DNA from: JAABRU01 sp964534335 | GTDB taxonomy: Bacteria; Desulfobacterota; Desulfobacteria; Desulfobacterales; Desulfococcaceae | Assembly (NCBI GenBank): GCA_964534335.1 | Contig: CAZHPS010000169.1 | Span: 1-12,739 of the forward strand | DNA: 12,739 nucleotides | Reading direction: 5' to 3' | Part shown: positions 12,386 through 12,739 of the stretch, piece after piece | Numbering within the stretch: position 1 is the first letter of the stretch | Layout of the letters: each line of letters begins with the position of its first letter | The notes under the pieces: generated by a model | The model's input: the letters and a program-made list of their open reading frames with translations, nothing else | What the model was told of the DNA's origin: nothing | Databases searched by the model: none | Program-made: the position numbers and the translations under genes

Positions 12386-12706
12386 ATGAAAGATAAAGTG
12401 TTGGAAGGCTATATCAAATCCTTCAACGATGATTACAATTTAGAAGGAATGTCAGAAGACAAAATCTTTGAACGATTTGTAAACTATTGTCTAATACCAA
12501 ATCGCCATTGATTTTATACAATACTGGCAGTTTTTTTCGCTGTTCTGTGTGTGTGCAAAAAACCGCCCCGCTTAATTTTTGCACTCCTCCGGGTTTGCAT
12601 CCGGATTGTATAAAACCAATGGAGAATCGGTATAATATCAAAGTTATACCCACGTAATTTTGATTTTGAAGATATTATAGTGTTTAAGATAATTATTTTG
12701 GGGTAA
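12386..12706 (+). pseudogene. Interrupted gene, possibly AIPR-type anti-phage protein N-terminus
   Basis: ATG 12386, with AGAGGA about 8 nt upstream, begins MKDKVLEGYIKSFNDDYN and reads to FERFVNYCLI, where element A2 starts. Inside the element the frame stops at TGA 12509-12511. After the element, in the same frame, it resumes SKLYPRNFDFEDIIV and stops at TAA 12704-12706. Removing the element with one TAA triplet (141 bp, 47 codons) joins the halves without frameshift as VNYCLISKLYPRNFDFED. From memory this resembles the N-terminus of AIPR (abortive-infection) family proteins, with their conserved FEhFVNYC..S..YP..FD motif; I cannot verify this here. The reading after DIIV (FKIIILG, stop) no longer fits, so the 3' part is also damaged or replaced. 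The gene is inactive as read. Confidence 0.6.
12495..12632. mobile_element. Family A palindromic element, copy A2, inside a gene
   Basis: It runs from TACC (12495) to GGTA (12632) and is flanked by TAA on both sides (12492-12494 and 12633-12635), a probable 3-bp target duplication. The 31-base ends match at 26 of 31 positions as inverted repeats. The interior, including the GTGCAAAAA/TTTTTGCAC hairpin (12553-12561, 12576-12584), is nearly identical to copy A1. Length is 138 bp with no coding capacity, so it must have been moved by a transposase encoded elsewhere. Confidence 0.85.
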
Positions 12707-12739
12707 ATACGATCACGTTATATACAAAAATCCGATATT

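Overview
The window looks like chromosomal DNA of an anaerobic Desulfobacterota (former Deltaproteobacteria), possibly Desulfobacterales. This is an inference from gene content and protein style: an acetyl-CoA-synthetase-like CoA ligase, a formate/nitrite channel, a CheY-like regulator with its kinase, a small Rho-N-like protein common in that group, and HslVU. No marker gene fixes the taxon.

Layout. Bases 1-529 hold no intact gene: a strong terminator hairpin (128-166), the C-terminal remnant of an AraC-type regulator (213-374) and a palindromic insertion element, A1 (394-529). From 8054 down to 530 five genes lie on the minus strand. In transcription order they are: a membrane histidine kinase (8054-6087); a single-domain response regulator overlapping it by 4 bp (6090-5713); a response-regulator receiver domain fused to a formate/nitrite channel (5229-3973); a CoA-ligase-like protein with an N-terminal ATP-grasp domain (3650-1338); and a PrmA-like methyltransferase whose TTG start lies inside the preceding gene (1363-530). 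From 8734 to 12082 the genes are on the plus strand: a small Rho-N-like basic protein, a HAD phosphatase/nucleotidase, then hslV-hslU with a terminator behind them. The right end holds a four-site palindromic operator array (12196-12287) in front of a gene broken by element A2 (12495-12632).

How the genes may work together. Kinase, regulator and receiver-channel suggest an extracytoplasmic signal relayed by phosphorylation, possibly straight onto a channel for formate or a similar small anion. The CoA ligase next door would fit acetate/acyl-CoA/ATP metabolism. This link is inference. HslVU is a standard ATP-dependent protease.

Gene-free stretches. Nearly every long gap is filled with palindromic repeats of at least three families. 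Family A (TACC...GGTA, flanked by TNA triplets) has copies at 394-529, 5247-5349 and 12495-12632. Family B has copies at 3844-3956 and 10002-10121, both 14-16 nt behind a stop codon and in the same orientation to that gene. Family C has copies at 8472-8575 and 9158-9258, each with a 15-bp AT/CCGG hairpin. The gap 3651-3972 holds a 21-bp tandem duplication plus B1. The gap 5230-5712 holds A3 and a nested palindrome at 5426-5530. The gap 8055-8733 holds a T-tract leader hairpin, a long palindrome, a weak promoter candidate and C1. The gap 9058-9417 holds C2. The gap 12083-12385 holds the hslU terminator and the operator array. I saw no tRNA, rRNA or CRISPR array.
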